Shown one piece after another: positions 50,801 to 59,034 of a DNA stretch of 64,000 nt (its first letter is position 1; each line of letters begins with the position of its first letter). Source of the stretch: Toxorhynchites rutilus septentrionalis. Taxonomy: Eukaryota > Arthropoda > Insecta > Diptera > Culicidae. The stretch lies in the NCBI RefSeq assembly GCF_029784135.1, contig NC_073746.1, positions 163,326,108 to 163,390,107 of the forward strand. The letters are read 5' to 3'. The translations under genes were made by a program, and so were the position numbers. The notes under the pieces were generated by a model that was given only the letters and a program-made list of their open reading frames with translations, did no database searches and was not told where the DNA came from.

Positions 50801-50842
50801 CATAATCATATCGAGGAAGGGAGCAATGGTTCACTATTATAA
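32829..50842 (+). CDS. p115: General vesicular transport factor p115 / USO1
   Basis: Golgi tethering factor that docks ER- and Golgi-derived vesicles with Rab1, GM130/giantin and SNARE partners. Coding exons are 32829-32906, 32978-34778, 34841-35025 and 50342-50842. They join in frame to 854 codons, with GT-AG introns of 71, 62 and 15316 nt. Exon 2 encodes the armadillo-like globular head (SASTLLEDRRDACRALRAL, VSPMGVSKLMDLLVDSREV, FFKEGSYIQRLAPM, CGGLFSNDPLSNWFSAV). Exon 3 starts the coiled coil (YKDIIRDQDSRLQTLQEQL). Exon 4 completes it and ends in the acidic tail EDDSDEDEQ typical of the family. The length is close to insect orthologues and shorter than vertebrate ones. The start is the conserved MNF. 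Only this copy of the array is intact. Confidence 0.95.
35026..36560. other. 5' part of p115 intron 3, no gene recognised
   Basis: AT-rich intron sequence. 35745-36121 has short readable frames on both strands but no family I can name and no splice logic. 36180-36350 is GC-richer with repeated GTGCGC/ATGCGC words. No feature is assigned. Confidence 0.4.
36561..37494. repeat. Putative foldback element in p115 intron 3
   Basis: The left end GTGCGATTCACATA (36561) is matched in inverse by TATGTGAATCGCAC at about 37470-37483. Both ends are followed inward by ACGT-rich sequence (CACGTTCACG, GACGTTGACGG). Between them lies AT-rich sequence including a segment (36900-37000) also seen near 46985. 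I could not define a clear target-site duplication, so the superfamily is open. Confidence 0.45.
37675..38215. repeat. Palindrome-rich MITE-like repeat
   Basis: Contains a perfect 18-bp stem with a 9-nt loop (CGCGTTGGAAGGTAATCC at 37789-37806, complement at 37816-37833). Around it are longer imperfect arms built from TCGACACTCGATGACATT and GCTACACGATGCG-type words. A similar CACCGTGTAGCAGCGC end lies near 38200, so the element may span about 540 bp. Exact ends not determined. Confidence 0.55.
38470..38870 (-). pseudogene. ITmD37E-like transposase relic
   Basis: Minus-strand reading with frame breaks recovers FWPDLTSCNYSRD (the second-aspartate block of mosquito ITmD37E/maT-type transposases), then FMEPMQSQYMEHKIDSIEK, then a shortened INPPIFERYWTISKANLKKCGR corresponding to the catalytic-E block. 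The downstream KCRVCRPHT part is in another frame. The left half of the transposase is absent. Not functional. Confidence 0.7.
39040..40110 (-). pseudogene. mariner-like transposase relic
   Basis: The minus-strand frame from 40054 shows the helix-turn-helix region (KIAKFLKFPKSTVNAVLKRY) and the first catalytic block GDETWVYEFDIETKQ. Further down, in other frames, MWADNSWILHDDNAPSHRA (second D) is readable and the third block is degraded (YSPDGPG for the usual YSPDLAP). The element ends near CAGAAAGTACCGGGA at about 39065. Frameshifts and stops make it inactive. Confidence 0.85.
40156..40511. mobile_element. 356-bp MITE with TA target duplication
   Basis: Long imperfect inverted termini: AGGGTGCTCATACACTG on the left and the reverse complement AGGTGGCCGTACACTG on the right. 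They continue inward for about 70 bp (GTCAAATATTTGA and TTTTTGACAGATAA on both sides). TA flanks both ends (40154-40155, 40512-40513). No coding capacity; a Tc1/mariner-type origin is inferred from the TA duplication. Confidence 0.75.
40514..41356. other. p115 intron 3, no gene recognised
   Basis: AT-rich sequence without a readable family. I see nothing assignable in it. Confidence 0.4.
41357..45155. repeat. Composite repeat with short inverted ends TTGACGTAGGACTA
   Basis: The left end TTGACGTAGGACTA (about 41360) is inverted at the right as TAGTCCTACGTCAA (about 45142). Inside are a TATA-like box (GGTATATAAGCGAGC, about 41595), a partly duplicated block, and a 2321-bp TTAA element. The block at 41955-42120 recurs at 42525-42632 and resumes at 44957-45015. 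Short Lys-rich frames around 41730-41917 (KKVTASKIGTAKSKQQKR) are histone-tail-like in composition, but I do not claim a histone gene. Ends tentative. Confidence 0.45.
42633..44953. mobile_element. 2321-bp TTAA-flanked foldback transposon
   Basis: Flanked by TTAA on both sides (42629-42632, 44954-44957). Terminal repeats are CACTTTAAGGACCG on the left and, reverse-complemented, CACTTTGCGGACCG on the right. Inside, the two halves form very long imperfect arms: 42820-43100 mirrors 44490-44830 (TTGCTGGATTTA, TTATCAAGTAACAACCTTCA, GCTCATTTGA) and blocks up to about 43450 and from 44050 also mirror. An older paralogous copy of the flank at 42050-42120 runs without the element, giving the empty site. 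No transposase is seen, so it is non-autonomous. A piggyBac-type origin is inferred from TTAA. Confidence 0.85.
45554..45873. mobile_element. 320-bp MITE with TAA target duplication
   Basis: Ends GGGTGGGTTTAGACTAG and, inverted, TGGCGGGTTTACATTAG (13 of 17). TAA lies on both sides (45551-45553, 45874-45876). Inside are many TGAATTTATTCA-type palindromic words. PIF/Harbinger-type by its 3-bp TWA-class duplication; non-coding. Confidence 0.7.
46168..47123. mobile_element. 956-bp hAT-like non-autonomous element
   Basis: Ends TAGAGATGTGCCATCC and, inverted, TAGTGGTGTGCAATCC (13 of 16), the TAGRGNTGTGC style of hAT elements. The flanks are an 8-bp near-duplication (CAGTGTGT 46160-46167, CAGTGTAT 47124-47131). 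The related copy ii has the uninterrupted site near 48375. Subterminal GAGCTGTTC/GAACAGCTC words recur at both ends. It hosts the palindromic MITE at 46330-46517. No coding region. Confidence 0.75.
46330..46517. mobile_element. 188-bp MITE made of a perfect 75-bp inverted repeat
   Basis: The arms 46330-46404 and 46443-46517 are perfect reverse complements (start AGGCTGATTTAGACGATGCC). They are separated by 38 bases that themselves contain ATACTTGTACCAGTAT-type symmetry. TAA flanks both sides (46327-46329, 46518-46520), fitting a PIF/Harbinger-type insertion. Absence of any mismatch over 75 bp suggests a recent insertion or arm conversion. Confidence 0.9.
47461..47477. repeat. Short AAT microsatellite
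   Basis: Perfect run of nearly six AAT units inside the GGGCCTGAT element copy i. Confidence 0.8.
48148..49335. mobile_element. GGGCCTGAT-family element, copy ii
   Basis: Left end GGACCTGATCACGAACATCA and inverted right end GGGCCTGATCACGAACGTCA, with ATT on both sides (48145-48147, 49336-49338). It lies only 33 bp from copy i in the same orientation. The final 365 bp (48972-49335) match the end of copy i closely, with AACACCGAGTTCATCAAAGT and ACACGGTGACAGCCGTAATA identical. Short frames within are not convincing proteins. Confidence 0.75.
49380..50228. mobile_element. 849-bp element with 14-bp identical inverted ends and TA duplication
   Basis: GCGAATTCGTTTTT at the left and its exact complement at the right end, with TA on both sides (49378-49379, 50229-50230). 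Both ends continue inward with related CAGTTTCxxC and AAAACGTTTTTTTATT words. The segment near 50080 (CCACCAGACGTCGACACTG) is shared with the hAT-like element near 47005. No coding region. The element ends 113 bp before p115 exon 4. Confidence 0.75.
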
Positions 50843-51640
50843 TGTCGACATTCTTATTTGTGTCAAGTTGCTTGTTCTGACACTATGTCTACGTTTCTAT
50901 TTTAGATTGTCGTACAATTTGTGTTTGTGTTGCACATAAGGCTGGATATGCGTGTAACTAGAAGTTTATAGACCTTGAGAGTTTCTGCGTTTATGAACTG
51001 CATTACATTTAAAACCAAAAAGAAAAAAAATGATTATGTAGTGAACAGTATTGGAATATATTGAATACTTGCGTAACTTCAAATTCATAGGTTTTTGTGT
51101 ATAGAATTTACCTTAGAACAATTCCTTAGCATAAAATGACCAGATGGTCAGAGGTCTAACGCGAGACACAAAAAACAAAATGTTATTTTTATACGTTATG
51201 TGAACATAAACCATAGTTTAGCGAGTCTAAACTGATCATTATTATTTCTTTCTGAGTATCGGCACTCAGTTGTGATTTTTCGGTGGTTTAGATTTTGTTT
51301 ACGCCCAAAAATGACTCGCTCATCAGAGCATTTACAGCTTGAAAACACGATTCAAATTCTACAATTTTCTTCAAATTACCTAAGGGCATCCGCACCAATG
51401 CATTGTTATAGACATTTTGACAACCCTCACCATAACGCAGCAACCCCACTGGTGGTTGCGGTTCAGGTGTGGGAAATAGTAATCTGCCTCTCGGTGAATA
51501 GTGAGTTAACAAATTTGGCAACGCGATAGCAACCGAGCCATGTGTTGCTATTTTAAACAAATTTTCTTTAAATCTTAATAACAACAACAAAAATGATTCA
51601 AGGCTGTCGATTCGCAGCAGCAATATTGTCAAGCAACTTG
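50843..51640. other. p115 3' UTR and downstream spacer
   Basis: Non-coding after the p115 stop. No single poly(A) signal stands out. 51272-51653 has overlapping short frames on both strands with no recognisable domain. Confidence 0.4.
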
Positions 51641-52270
51641 ATGATTTTTCCATACTGCAAGCTCCACACCACAGCGAAGGAGTTGAACATCCTGAGGCAC
51701 CGCCAGATATAGCCGATCTGGTATTTACAATATCATCTCTTTGCCGCTCCTTAAACCGGGAGATCGAAGCAACCGGCTAAACGGGGGAAAAGAGTCTGGC
51801 CAAAATGGACATTTTTATGCAGAAGCGTTAGACGAGACCGGCCGTATCTGAGCAGCAGGTAATCACCCAGAAGGAGTAGCTTGAGGTGCTGGTGAACCGG
51901 GCAGGGGACCGGGTACTTTACGTTCCCCAGGTAAGCGATGACGTCGAATATATCATTCACATCAAGTTCTCGAAGAAGGTCCGTCTCTGACAGACGAGAA
52001 GGGAATGTCCAAGCCGCTCTTATTTCGAGTCATATGGTGAACGGGAAGATATATAGTACGAAGTGCTTGCCGGAGTTGGGAAGGTGATGTGGTCTTTATG
52101 GTGATGTGAACCATTATGCCAAAAGATCATTGGAAAATGGATAGAGAGCTAGAGAACATTCCCCAGCTGCGACCGATAGAAAACTTTTGGGCAAATGGCC
52201 AAAATAGAGAGACAGACGATCACCAAAGCCACGAAAAGGTAAAATAAAACGCCCATATATATCTTTTCAT
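51641..52270 (+). pseudogene. Tc1/mariner-superfamily transposase relic
   Basis: Plus-strand frames, broken by several stops, recover GMSKPL with a neighbouring MVNGKIYSTKCLPELG, then KDHWKMDRELENIPQLRPIENFWAN. The last block, NIPQLRPIENFWA, resembles the third catalytic region of D37-type mosquito transposases. Terminal repeats were not found. Inactive. Confidence 0.65.
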
Positions 52271-53169
52271 CGGCCATGGTTCAGGTTCCGGCCAACTTCC
52301 GTAAGACCGCCCAGCGCTTCATTTACGATACTTCATCAAACAACCCTGCCTCTTCCTGTCGAGTATACACTAGTTCTTCCGGCTTATTTCATCGAGTTTT
52401 TTTGAGGTTCATCCATTTAAGAAAATCAAATTGTGATATTGAAATATATTGATATCGCGGGACATTTTCGTTTCCTTTGCCAAATACGGGACGGAATCTT
52501 ACGCATTACGAATCTTTGTATTTTGGCCCATACAAAGCTAGAGACGAATGAACCTGGTAGTCTAATGCCTCTATTATAGGTGAAAAAAAGCAATCTATCC
52601 ATGAATTTGACACTGCGGCATGAAAAAATGCATGAAAGTCATTAGGTATAATTGACGCGGTATTTCTGATTTACCTAAATATGTTATGATATTTCTGCAT
52701 AATATGCATGTTTTTACAGGAGTTTGTATACTTCTTTCATGTTGGAACATATTCGAATTACTAGAAACTCCTGTTTGGTTCATCTCTTGGTAGCAGATTT
52801 ACAATATACCAGATGTATAATTCGCAGTCACTACTGGATGGTTGAATTGAAATGACGAAACTGTAGAAAATGCATTAGATGGTGCTTGTTGAGAGCAATC
52901 CATTTAGCTTGGTTGGTTGCTACAGAGACTTTGATTTATAAAGGTTGTCGAGGTTACGTTGGGGATTGCCTTCGTTAAGGAGAAAAGGGAGTCAAAGAAC
53001 CGTATTTTAGCGTTACATAATTTGTCCACGAAGCCTTCAAATATGGTCAATGGAGGGACCAACACCGTCGTGCGTAGTTACTGTTGACACGCAAGGATAT
53101 TTTGGACATTTTAGTTTTTCAGCTTTCTTTCAACAAAATACTTCGATAAATTTATATTCGAGGCGGCAG
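52271..53169. other. Repeat-rich spacer, nothing assigned
   Basis: No convincing frame. 52920-53100 on the minus strand reads LTIFEGFVDKLCNAKIRFF and could be a further BEL/Pao fragment, but I cannot support it firmly. Confidence 0.35.
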
Positions 53170-53830
53170 CTCAGCGAGTGGAGTTGGGTAAGAGTCTGAC
53201 TGTTGGGTAAGAGTTTCCAACCGGTTGTAATATTTCAAATCTTTTTGGTAAAGTAACAACGAAACGGCCAGTATCATCTCTAGTCGTTGTTTCAGCAAAA
53301 TGGGCTTCGCAGGACGATTCTCCGACGGACATCGTACTGGAAGACTGACAAGATTCGTTCTCCCAAAATATTGCCAACTGATCCTCTAACGCTTGCGTAC
53401 TGTATACAGGTGCGACGATCGTTGAGCTTGATGGTTGGTTCATCCCAACTTTTCCTGAGACATCCCAACCGAGCAGGGTTTCTGCAGAACAGGTTTTCCG
53501 GGACCTAGCTTTATGAAACCTTCCAAGAGGAGATCTCCATTCCGATAATCATGTTCACAGGTTTCGGATCAGCGAAGACAATATCGAATGGCAATTCCCA
53601 GTAAGTAGTATCCACCGCGTTCGAGGGTAGATCACGAGTAATTTTTCCGAGAATATAAAACTTTAAATCGACACTGAACTCCGTGCAATAGGAACGTATG
53701 CACAGAACGTCAGAATGAGTAAACTCCGTGGTTGTTCTTCCGATGTCCCCGGAAAAGTGTTTTTCTTTCGTTTTCTCGCCAATTTGCCAATTCATCGAAC
53801 CGGCTCAGACTTGTTCGCATGTTTTCTCCC
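53170..53830 (-). pseudogene. BEL/Pao retrotransposon pol fragment A
   Basis: Minus-strand frames give FSVDLKFYILGKITRDLPS, then ELPFDIVFADPKPVNMIIGMEI (aspartic-protease end region of BEL/Pao). After a frame break they give LEDQLAIFWENES...CEAHFAETTTRDDTGRFVVTLP, the characteristic linker ahead of RT. The RT itself is not present downstream, so this is a truncated piece. Confidence 0.8.
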
Positions 53831-54573
53831 CATAAGTTTTAGTGCGAAGTGTTTGTGTGTGTATATGTTGTAGTGCGTTTATCACCGCGGAAGAATCAGC
53901 AGGCGTTATGCCACATTCTGAGCTAAGTGCTTCTCTTCATTCTTTCAAACTTTTTTTCATAAAGATTTGGATGCGGTATGAGGTCCAAATCCCTTTAGTG
54001 GGAAGGTGGGCCCACAATTCTTGCGTACAGTGGGACCTCTATTTTTGAGTTTTGAATTCCCCTTTTTCCCGTTATAATGGGCTCGCCCGATCATTATAGT
54101 GATATCCAGAATACATGTTTTATATAGACGGAAAAGTTTTTTGATTATCGCCCCCCTCACACATGGCATTGAAAACTATTCGTGTCGCTGTGTTCTTAAC
54201 CCTCTACAGCCCGAGGCCGCCTTTAGACGGGCTTCGCGGATTCTCTTTTCATATTATTCAGACATTATTTTCAATGTATATGAGGTACCAAAATATGCGA
54301 TATGAGGTACAAGTCTTTCTGATTCTCGCGTACCATGGGCTTTCTGCAGTGGTGCGGAGAGGAAGCGGATTTTCAAATGTGCATTTTTTTTCATTTGATT
54401 GGATGGTGTCAGCGTTTTTGCTTGCTCTCTTCACTTGTTGGTGTTTGTGCAAGTTTTCTTTTTTCTATCTCTCGAGTTCATCGCTGTTATTTTTTTTCAA
54501 TTATGTTTTTGATTCTTTTGTTTAGGGATGTTTCAATCCAACATGGTTTATCTGACTATTGTGCGGATAATAG
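53831..54573. other. Transposon debris, not assigned
   Basis: Short frames on both strands, GT/T-rich stretches and no readable family. It separates BEL fragment A from fragment B. Confidence 0.35.
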
Positions 54574-54575
54574 GG

Positions 54576-54681
54576 GGCCTGATAGCTAGCGTCACTTCGC
54601 GTTGGGGACGAGATGATTTGTATGCAAGGTTAAATACACTTCGTCTCGTTTTCGCCGTGAGGTGGCGTTCGTAATCAGGCC
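54576..54681. mobile_element. About 106-bp short member of the GGGCCTGAT family (copy iii)
   Basis: GGCCTGATAGCTAGCGTCAC at the left and, inverted, GGCCTGATTACGAACGCCAC at the right. The arms continue with GACGAG/CTCGTC words, so almost the whole element folds into a hairpin. The ends match copies i and ii in the p115 intron. Target duplication not certain. Confidence 0.6.
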
Positions 54682-54885
54682 AATGTTTTAATTATATTTG
54701 AGATTTTTAATTTCAGAATTTCATAATTAGAGTCAGAAGCCTATAGCTCTAGGTTTCATTTGAAGTAAATGTAAATGTAGTTGAAAGAATTTATACATTT
54801 ATATATGTTTTTGGTTCCTGGTTTTTCAATTCCAGCCACTAAATTGAGTTTATAAACTCAGACTATAGGTTCTTCATCCGTTTAG

Positions 54886-55130
54886 TTCTCTTGGTTAGCT
54901 TCTCAGGTTTCCGAAACATAACTCTTTGACATCGTTATTAGAGTTTGATACAGAGTACGCGGAATGAATAACGAAATATATCGCCCGTCTTATTGGTTGC
55001 ATAGGAATTCTCTCGGTTACCTTTTCAGGTTTCCCAAAGAGACTCTTCACCGTCACGATTGAATTTAGATACGTACGTACGATAAAACAACAAAATATAT
55101 GGTCCGTCCAATCATACCAACATATTTTAC
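54886..55130. repeat. Two imperfect tandem repeats of about 120 bp
   Basis: 54890-55010 and 55012-55125 align: both begin TCTyGGTTAsCTTyTCAGGTTTCC and end near ATATATCGCCCGTC / ATATATGGTCCGTCC. No coding sense. Confidence 0.6.
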
Positions 55131-55480
55131 TTTTTAGAATACCTAAAGATAATCTCTGCCGTGTGTTATGACTTATAAGATTTTCAGAATTTTGTTTCGT
55201 CGAGTGGTCGATAGTTCGCCTATACATAATCACATCACTTACCACAGTGAATCCTGATTCTTACCTCTCCCTACTAACAACTATCCCTTCCATGATAAAC
55301 GCTAGGGAACCACGCTATAGAGGCGACCCTTCTGGCCTTCGGGCGGCAAGTATCATACTAACATTCCTTCCCTTCCCCTGGTGACTGTAAGGACGTGGCC
55401 GGCGTCGTTATTGACCATTTAAAGCTCGAATCACCGAAAATTGCACAACGAGAATGATTTGCTAGTCCCAAGCGTCATTC
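55131..55480. other. Possible retroelement untranslated region
   Basis: Contains a GC-rich block (GGGAACCACGCTATAGAGGC, CTTCGGGCGGCAAGTATC, GTGGCCGGCGTCGTTATTG at about 55305-55415). Its base composition differs from its neighbours and resembles a LINE 3' region. I could not link it to a coding part. Confidence 0.35.
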
Positions 55481-55824
55481 TGTGTGTTCTTTGTGCAATT
55501 TGGTTGGTTCAGGTCAATCACGGAGAGCAACTACGAAGTGTACAGTCTACCCAAGCTCAAGCTCTGGTTGTTCATTCGATGTCCCCGATAGTATGATGAT
55601 CCTTATTCTTCCGAGTATGCAGCCGTTGTTTCAGTCGTTCGGAGATGACGTTAATCTGCTAGGCTGGATCCAGAAGAACTCTGGTCTACATTGTGTATCG
55701 GCTAGAGTCGGTAATCTTCACTAAAGCTTTCTGCAGCAGAACCGTTGATGGTATCGGGCTGACGTTTGCGACCAAGAAGGTGGAGAATGTCGAAGTTTGC
55801 TTTGGAGTAGAGATGGGCGAGCGC

Positions 55825-56110
55825 TCACGAACCGCTCATTTGAGCCGGTTCGTCAAAGAGAGCGTACGATCCACGGTTCTTCAAAAATGAGCCGCGGCTC
55901 TCAAATGAACGGCTCTTGAATGGACTGCTCTTAAATGAACCACGGTTCAGAAAAGACCCACGGTTCTTTGATGAGCCGTGGCTCTTTTTTGAACCGCGGT
56001 TCAAGAGCCGTTCAATTGAGAACCACGGTTCAAAAAAGAAATGCGGTTCATAAAAAATTGGTAAAGAACCGTGGATCGTACGCACGTTCTGGCGAACCGT
56101 GGTCTGCGGC
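55825..56110. repeat. Subterminal array of GAACCGCGGTTC / GAGCCGCGGCTC palindromes
   Basis: About a dozen related 10-12-bp palindromic words in alternating forms (GAACCACGGTTC, GAGCCGTGGCTC, GAACCGCGGTTC, GAGCCGTTC) spaced 10-25 bp apart, next to the left end of the hAT element. Some recur at the right end (GAGCCGCTCA, GAACCGTTTTG). Repeated subterminal words are typical transposase-binding sites in hAT elements; that role is inferred here. Confidence 0.7.
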
Positions 56111-56189
56111 AGTGCGGAAGAACTATATGGTTCCCATGCTGCTTTTTAAGCGGTTTTAGTTAGCTGTTTGTGTGGTTGTAAATTTTGGC

Positions 56190-56660
56190 GGATTACGTAT
56201 TTTCTCGAAACCCCATAAATATGGGTATCAAATGGAAGAGCTTGACTAGTAGGACACAGTTATTTATGTAAAATGCAAATCCAAGATGGCGGCGTTTACA
56301 AAATGGCAGACAAACAAATTTCGTCCTAACTCCATCAATATGGGTATCAAATGAAAGGGCTTGAATAGTAGAACACAGTTATTTATGAAAAATGCGAATC
56401 CAGAATGACTGCCTCCACAAAATGGCGAAATATGTATTTTTTCAAAACCCCATATTGGCTATCCAATGGAAGGACTTTACTAGTAGGACACAGTTATTCA
56501 TGTAAAATGGAAATCCAAGATGGCTGCCGTTATAAAATGACAGACTACATTTCTTCTGAAAACCCCATCATATGGGTATCAGATGAAAGGGCTCGACTAG
56601 TAGGGCACAGTTATTTATGATAAATCCAACTCCAAAATCCGCATATGGGTATCGAATGAA
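56190..56660. repeat. Four to five imperfect tandem repeats (105-125 bp) in the hAT element
   Basis: Each unit reads AACCCCATxxATATGGGTATC, then AAATGAAAGGGCTTGACTAG, then TAGGACACAGTTATTTATG, then a CCAAGATGGC block. Starts are near 56208, 56328, 56445, 56560 and a partial at 56640. The short frames in this stretch come from the repeat. Confidence 0.8.
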
Positions 56661-57039
56661 ATAATTTGATTAATATAATACAGTTAATCATAAAAACATT
56701 CCATTATAAATATTTTAAAAATTTTTGGGATGTAAAGCGGGGAGAAAAGTGTGTCGTTATCGAAAACTGCTATACTCTCCTGACTGGAATTCGACATAAT
56801 CAACATTATATGGATCAAGACCAATCAGTTCTAGTGATTAAAAAAACCATATATAAAAAAATAAAATATATAAAAGCTCTGTAATGAATTGATTTCGGAG
56901 CTGGTATGTTTTTTACAAATCTTGAGTCAGACGAATTAGTAGCCTAACCAATACTGCTAGATCCTCGAGTCAAGCAGCAAGGTTTTGGGGATAAGAGAAA
57001 GTACAACTATGCACACTAGTCGTTGATAAGGACGCTAAA

Positions 57040-57365
57040 AATGACATCCATAAAATACACACCTACGAAACTACTCCAAATCGTTGGTGGTGAAGCGCGG
57101 TCATCTGTATGGGAGGAGTTTGATGCATTGGTTGGCAATCTTCGATCCTCACATGATCCAAAAGCTGTTGCAATATCTATTGTAGATAAATATTTAGCGA
57201 AACCACATTTGCTGAGAATAAGCGACCCTTAGCTTTGGTGGAATGAAAAGAAATCTATCTCTCCCCGGCTCTACCATTTTTTTAAAAATATTATGTATTC
57301 CGGTGACTTCAGTACCATTTGAGCGAGTTTTTCTTAAAGCAGGACAAGTTTGCAGTGAATGATGT
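57040..57365 (+). pseudogene. hAT transposase C-terminal remnant (hATC domain)
   Basis: 57023-57232 gives EARSSVWEEFDALVGNL, and after a stop the reading continues WWNEKKS, LCIPVTSVPFERVFLKAGQVC. The second block is the hATC dimerisation motif (CIPATSVPSERVFSKAG-like in the family). The N-terminal and catalytic parts are missing. Confidence 0.85.
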
Positions 57366-57865
57366 GAATGATGACATTGAAAAGTTAATGTTTATAAATA
57401 AAAAAATAAAGACTATTATTGTGATGGAAATATATCAGAGAAAACCTTCAGTAAAGTAATATTTTTACTATTCTCTGCACTGATTATTGTTTTAAACTTC
57501 ATTTTTATTTATTCCATTTTTTACATATCCGAATAAACCATTTCTTGAAAAGAGCCGTCGAGCCGCTCACTGCAATGAACCGTTTTGCCCATCTCTACTT
57601 TGGAGGGCCTTTTGTGATCGGGTTTTGGACTTGCATTTGTTCGGGATTGGGTGGACTTAAATTGGATTTGAGGTTGCGATTGGTTTGAATTGCGGTTGCT
57701 GTTTTATTGGTGGAGCATCGTGTGGTGTTTTGGCTTTGATGAAGAATTTACGACGGAGTGGATGTTCCTGATTTTCGGTTTGTTCGTTCGAGCAGGAGAT
57801 GGGGTGTCCAAATTGCGAGATTTAGCAGACTAGATCGAATGGAGGATCATATCATGATTCCTTAA

Positions 57866-58137
57866 CCCATTCACTGCCAAGCTTAAACTATATGAAGTCA
57901 TTCCTATTGCCATTTATATTTTGAGTGTTATTGTTTGTCAAAACCCTATTATTTCTTGATCATTCTCTATAAGAAATAAAGTATGATTTTTGTAAAAAAA
58001 TTATTTGTAGTATTTTTTCAAGTTATTTACAAATTTATATTTATGTTTGTGGCCCCAAAAAATTTGCTAATTCAAAAGCCTGCATGTTATAATATATTTG
58101 AATTATGACGAGTTTAATCGTCTTGGCAGCGAATGGG
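57866..58137. mobile_element. 272-bp TTAA MITE
   Basis: CCCATTCACTGCCAAG at the left and, inverted, CCCATTCGCTGCCAAG at the right, with TTAA on both sides (57862-57865, 58138-58141). It interrupts the BEL/Pao gag frame, which is continuous when the MITE plus one TTAA is skipped. A piggyBac-type origin is inferred. Confidence 0.88.
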
Positions 58138-58300
58138 TTAAGAACTCGATGAGATTACGGTATTCTAAAACCTCCGTTGATTTATGATGATTCTCCCATT
58201 GTTTCAGCGTAGACAAATTCAAACGAAAGTAGATTATGTGCCGCAGTAAGATACTCCATCTCCGTGATTATTTCCACCTTTTGAACCATTTTAAGTTGCG

Positions 58301-58560
58301 TTCGAAAACATCGATCAATTGCACTAGCGAGTCATAGCATTCCCGTCTTATAGGTTCTATCGAGAAAAGAAAGTCTAAATATGTTTTCACAACGAGTTTC
58401 GTGTTGTTATTTATTTATTATTTATTATTTATCTACTGTCTTCATCTTCGATTTAAAATCGTACAGACTGATACTGAAACTATGAGCCCTATTCCAGAAA
58501 AACAGACGAGCAGACTAGCGCTCGTCTCGTTTGTTTTCATATTCCAGAAGCCGAGCTCGA
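58301..58560. other. Repeat debris with TTTATT microsatellite
   Basis: 58405-58435 is a TTTATTTATTA-type run. From about 58490 another repeat starts (AAACAGACGAG, GCGCTCGTCTC) that resumes at 58728 after the short retroposon. No gene. Confidence 0.4.
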
Positions 58561-58714
58561 ATTGTTGCCCTTTTAACCTCGAGTAAACCGCGAGTATTCG
58601 GTCGAATCCTACTAAACATAGCAATTAGTTGAAACTTCGTATAAACAAAACTTGAATTAGCGGCTCCGCAAAGCTTATGCGATTGAGCCTTACAAATAAA
58701 TGAATTGGAAAAAA
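58561..58714 (+). mobile_element. 154-bp retroposon with 13-bp target-site duplication
   Basis: Flanked by AAGCCGAGCTCGA on both sides (58548-58560, 58715-58727). It ends in AAATAAATGAATTGGAAAA, the A-rich 3' tail of a LINE or SINE. The body CGGCTCCGCAAAGCTTATGC...TGAGCC is related to 43195-43245 in the TTAA element. No tRNA-like promoter boxes seen, so a 5'-truncated LINE tail is more likely than a SINE. Confidence 0.8.
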
Positions 58715-58727
58715 AAGCCGAGCTCGA

Positions 58728-59034
58728 CTAAAAACAGACGAGTAGCTCGTCTGGCTCGACGACCGTTCGGCCGCGCTCGTCCATGAATCAGTCGAATCGT
58801 CTAGTTTGTTTGGTGTGTTTGTTCACCTTGTTGATTGAAAGCATCGGTATTCTTCTGCTCCGCCTTTATATTCAAAAATTGTTTCACGGCTAAACTAGTA
58901 CTGCATAAGCAATGTATGTTTTCAACTGCAACCATCAAATTCAGTTCAGTAATTGCTAGATTTTACAGATTTTCAAATGGGCCTCTTCCAAACAACACAA
59001 CCAAATGTAAACATTGAACTCATATCCAGGGATG
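58728..59034. other. Spacer between the retroposon and the minus-strand LINE
   Basis: The first 80 bp continue the host repeat (ACGAGTAGCTCGTC palindrome). The rest has no assigned content. Confidence 0.35.

Larger units (their letters stand above)
55808..57597 (+). mobile_element. 1790-bp hAT element with perfect 8-bp target duplication
   Basis: TAGAGATGGGC at the left and its exact complement at the right, flanked by CTTTGGAG on both sides (55800-55807, 57598-57605). It contains a palindromic subterminal array, a tandem-repeat block and a decayed transposase C-terminus, so it is a defective derivative. It lies inside BEL/Pao fragment B and is younger than it. Confidence 0.92.
55481..58300 (-). 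pseudogene. BEL/Pao gag-protease fragment B, split by two insertions
   Basis: Minus-strand reading from about 58300: KQWENHHKSTEVLEYRNLIEF (gag region), then, after skipping the TTAA MITE (57866-58137), a Pro/Asn/Gln-rich stretch. After skipping the hAT element (55808-57597) it gives NFDILHLLGRKR and LLQKALVKITDSS...RVLLDPAS, where the protease motif LLDSGS is changed to LLDPAS. The gag frame continues exactly across the MITE when it is skipped. This fragment partly overlaps fragment A in content, so the two are probably different copies. Confidence 0.75.

Noticed and set aside
54163..54590. A 120-residue hydrophobic plus-strand frame as a membrane protein gene
   Set aside because: Its hydrophobicity comes from T-rich DNA; no start context, splice signals or family resemblance, and it lies in transposon debris.
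55825..56660. A CRISPR-like or satellite array
   Set aside because: Repeats are irregular palindromes and imperfect 115-bp units without unique spacers, and they lie wholly between hAT terminal repeats.
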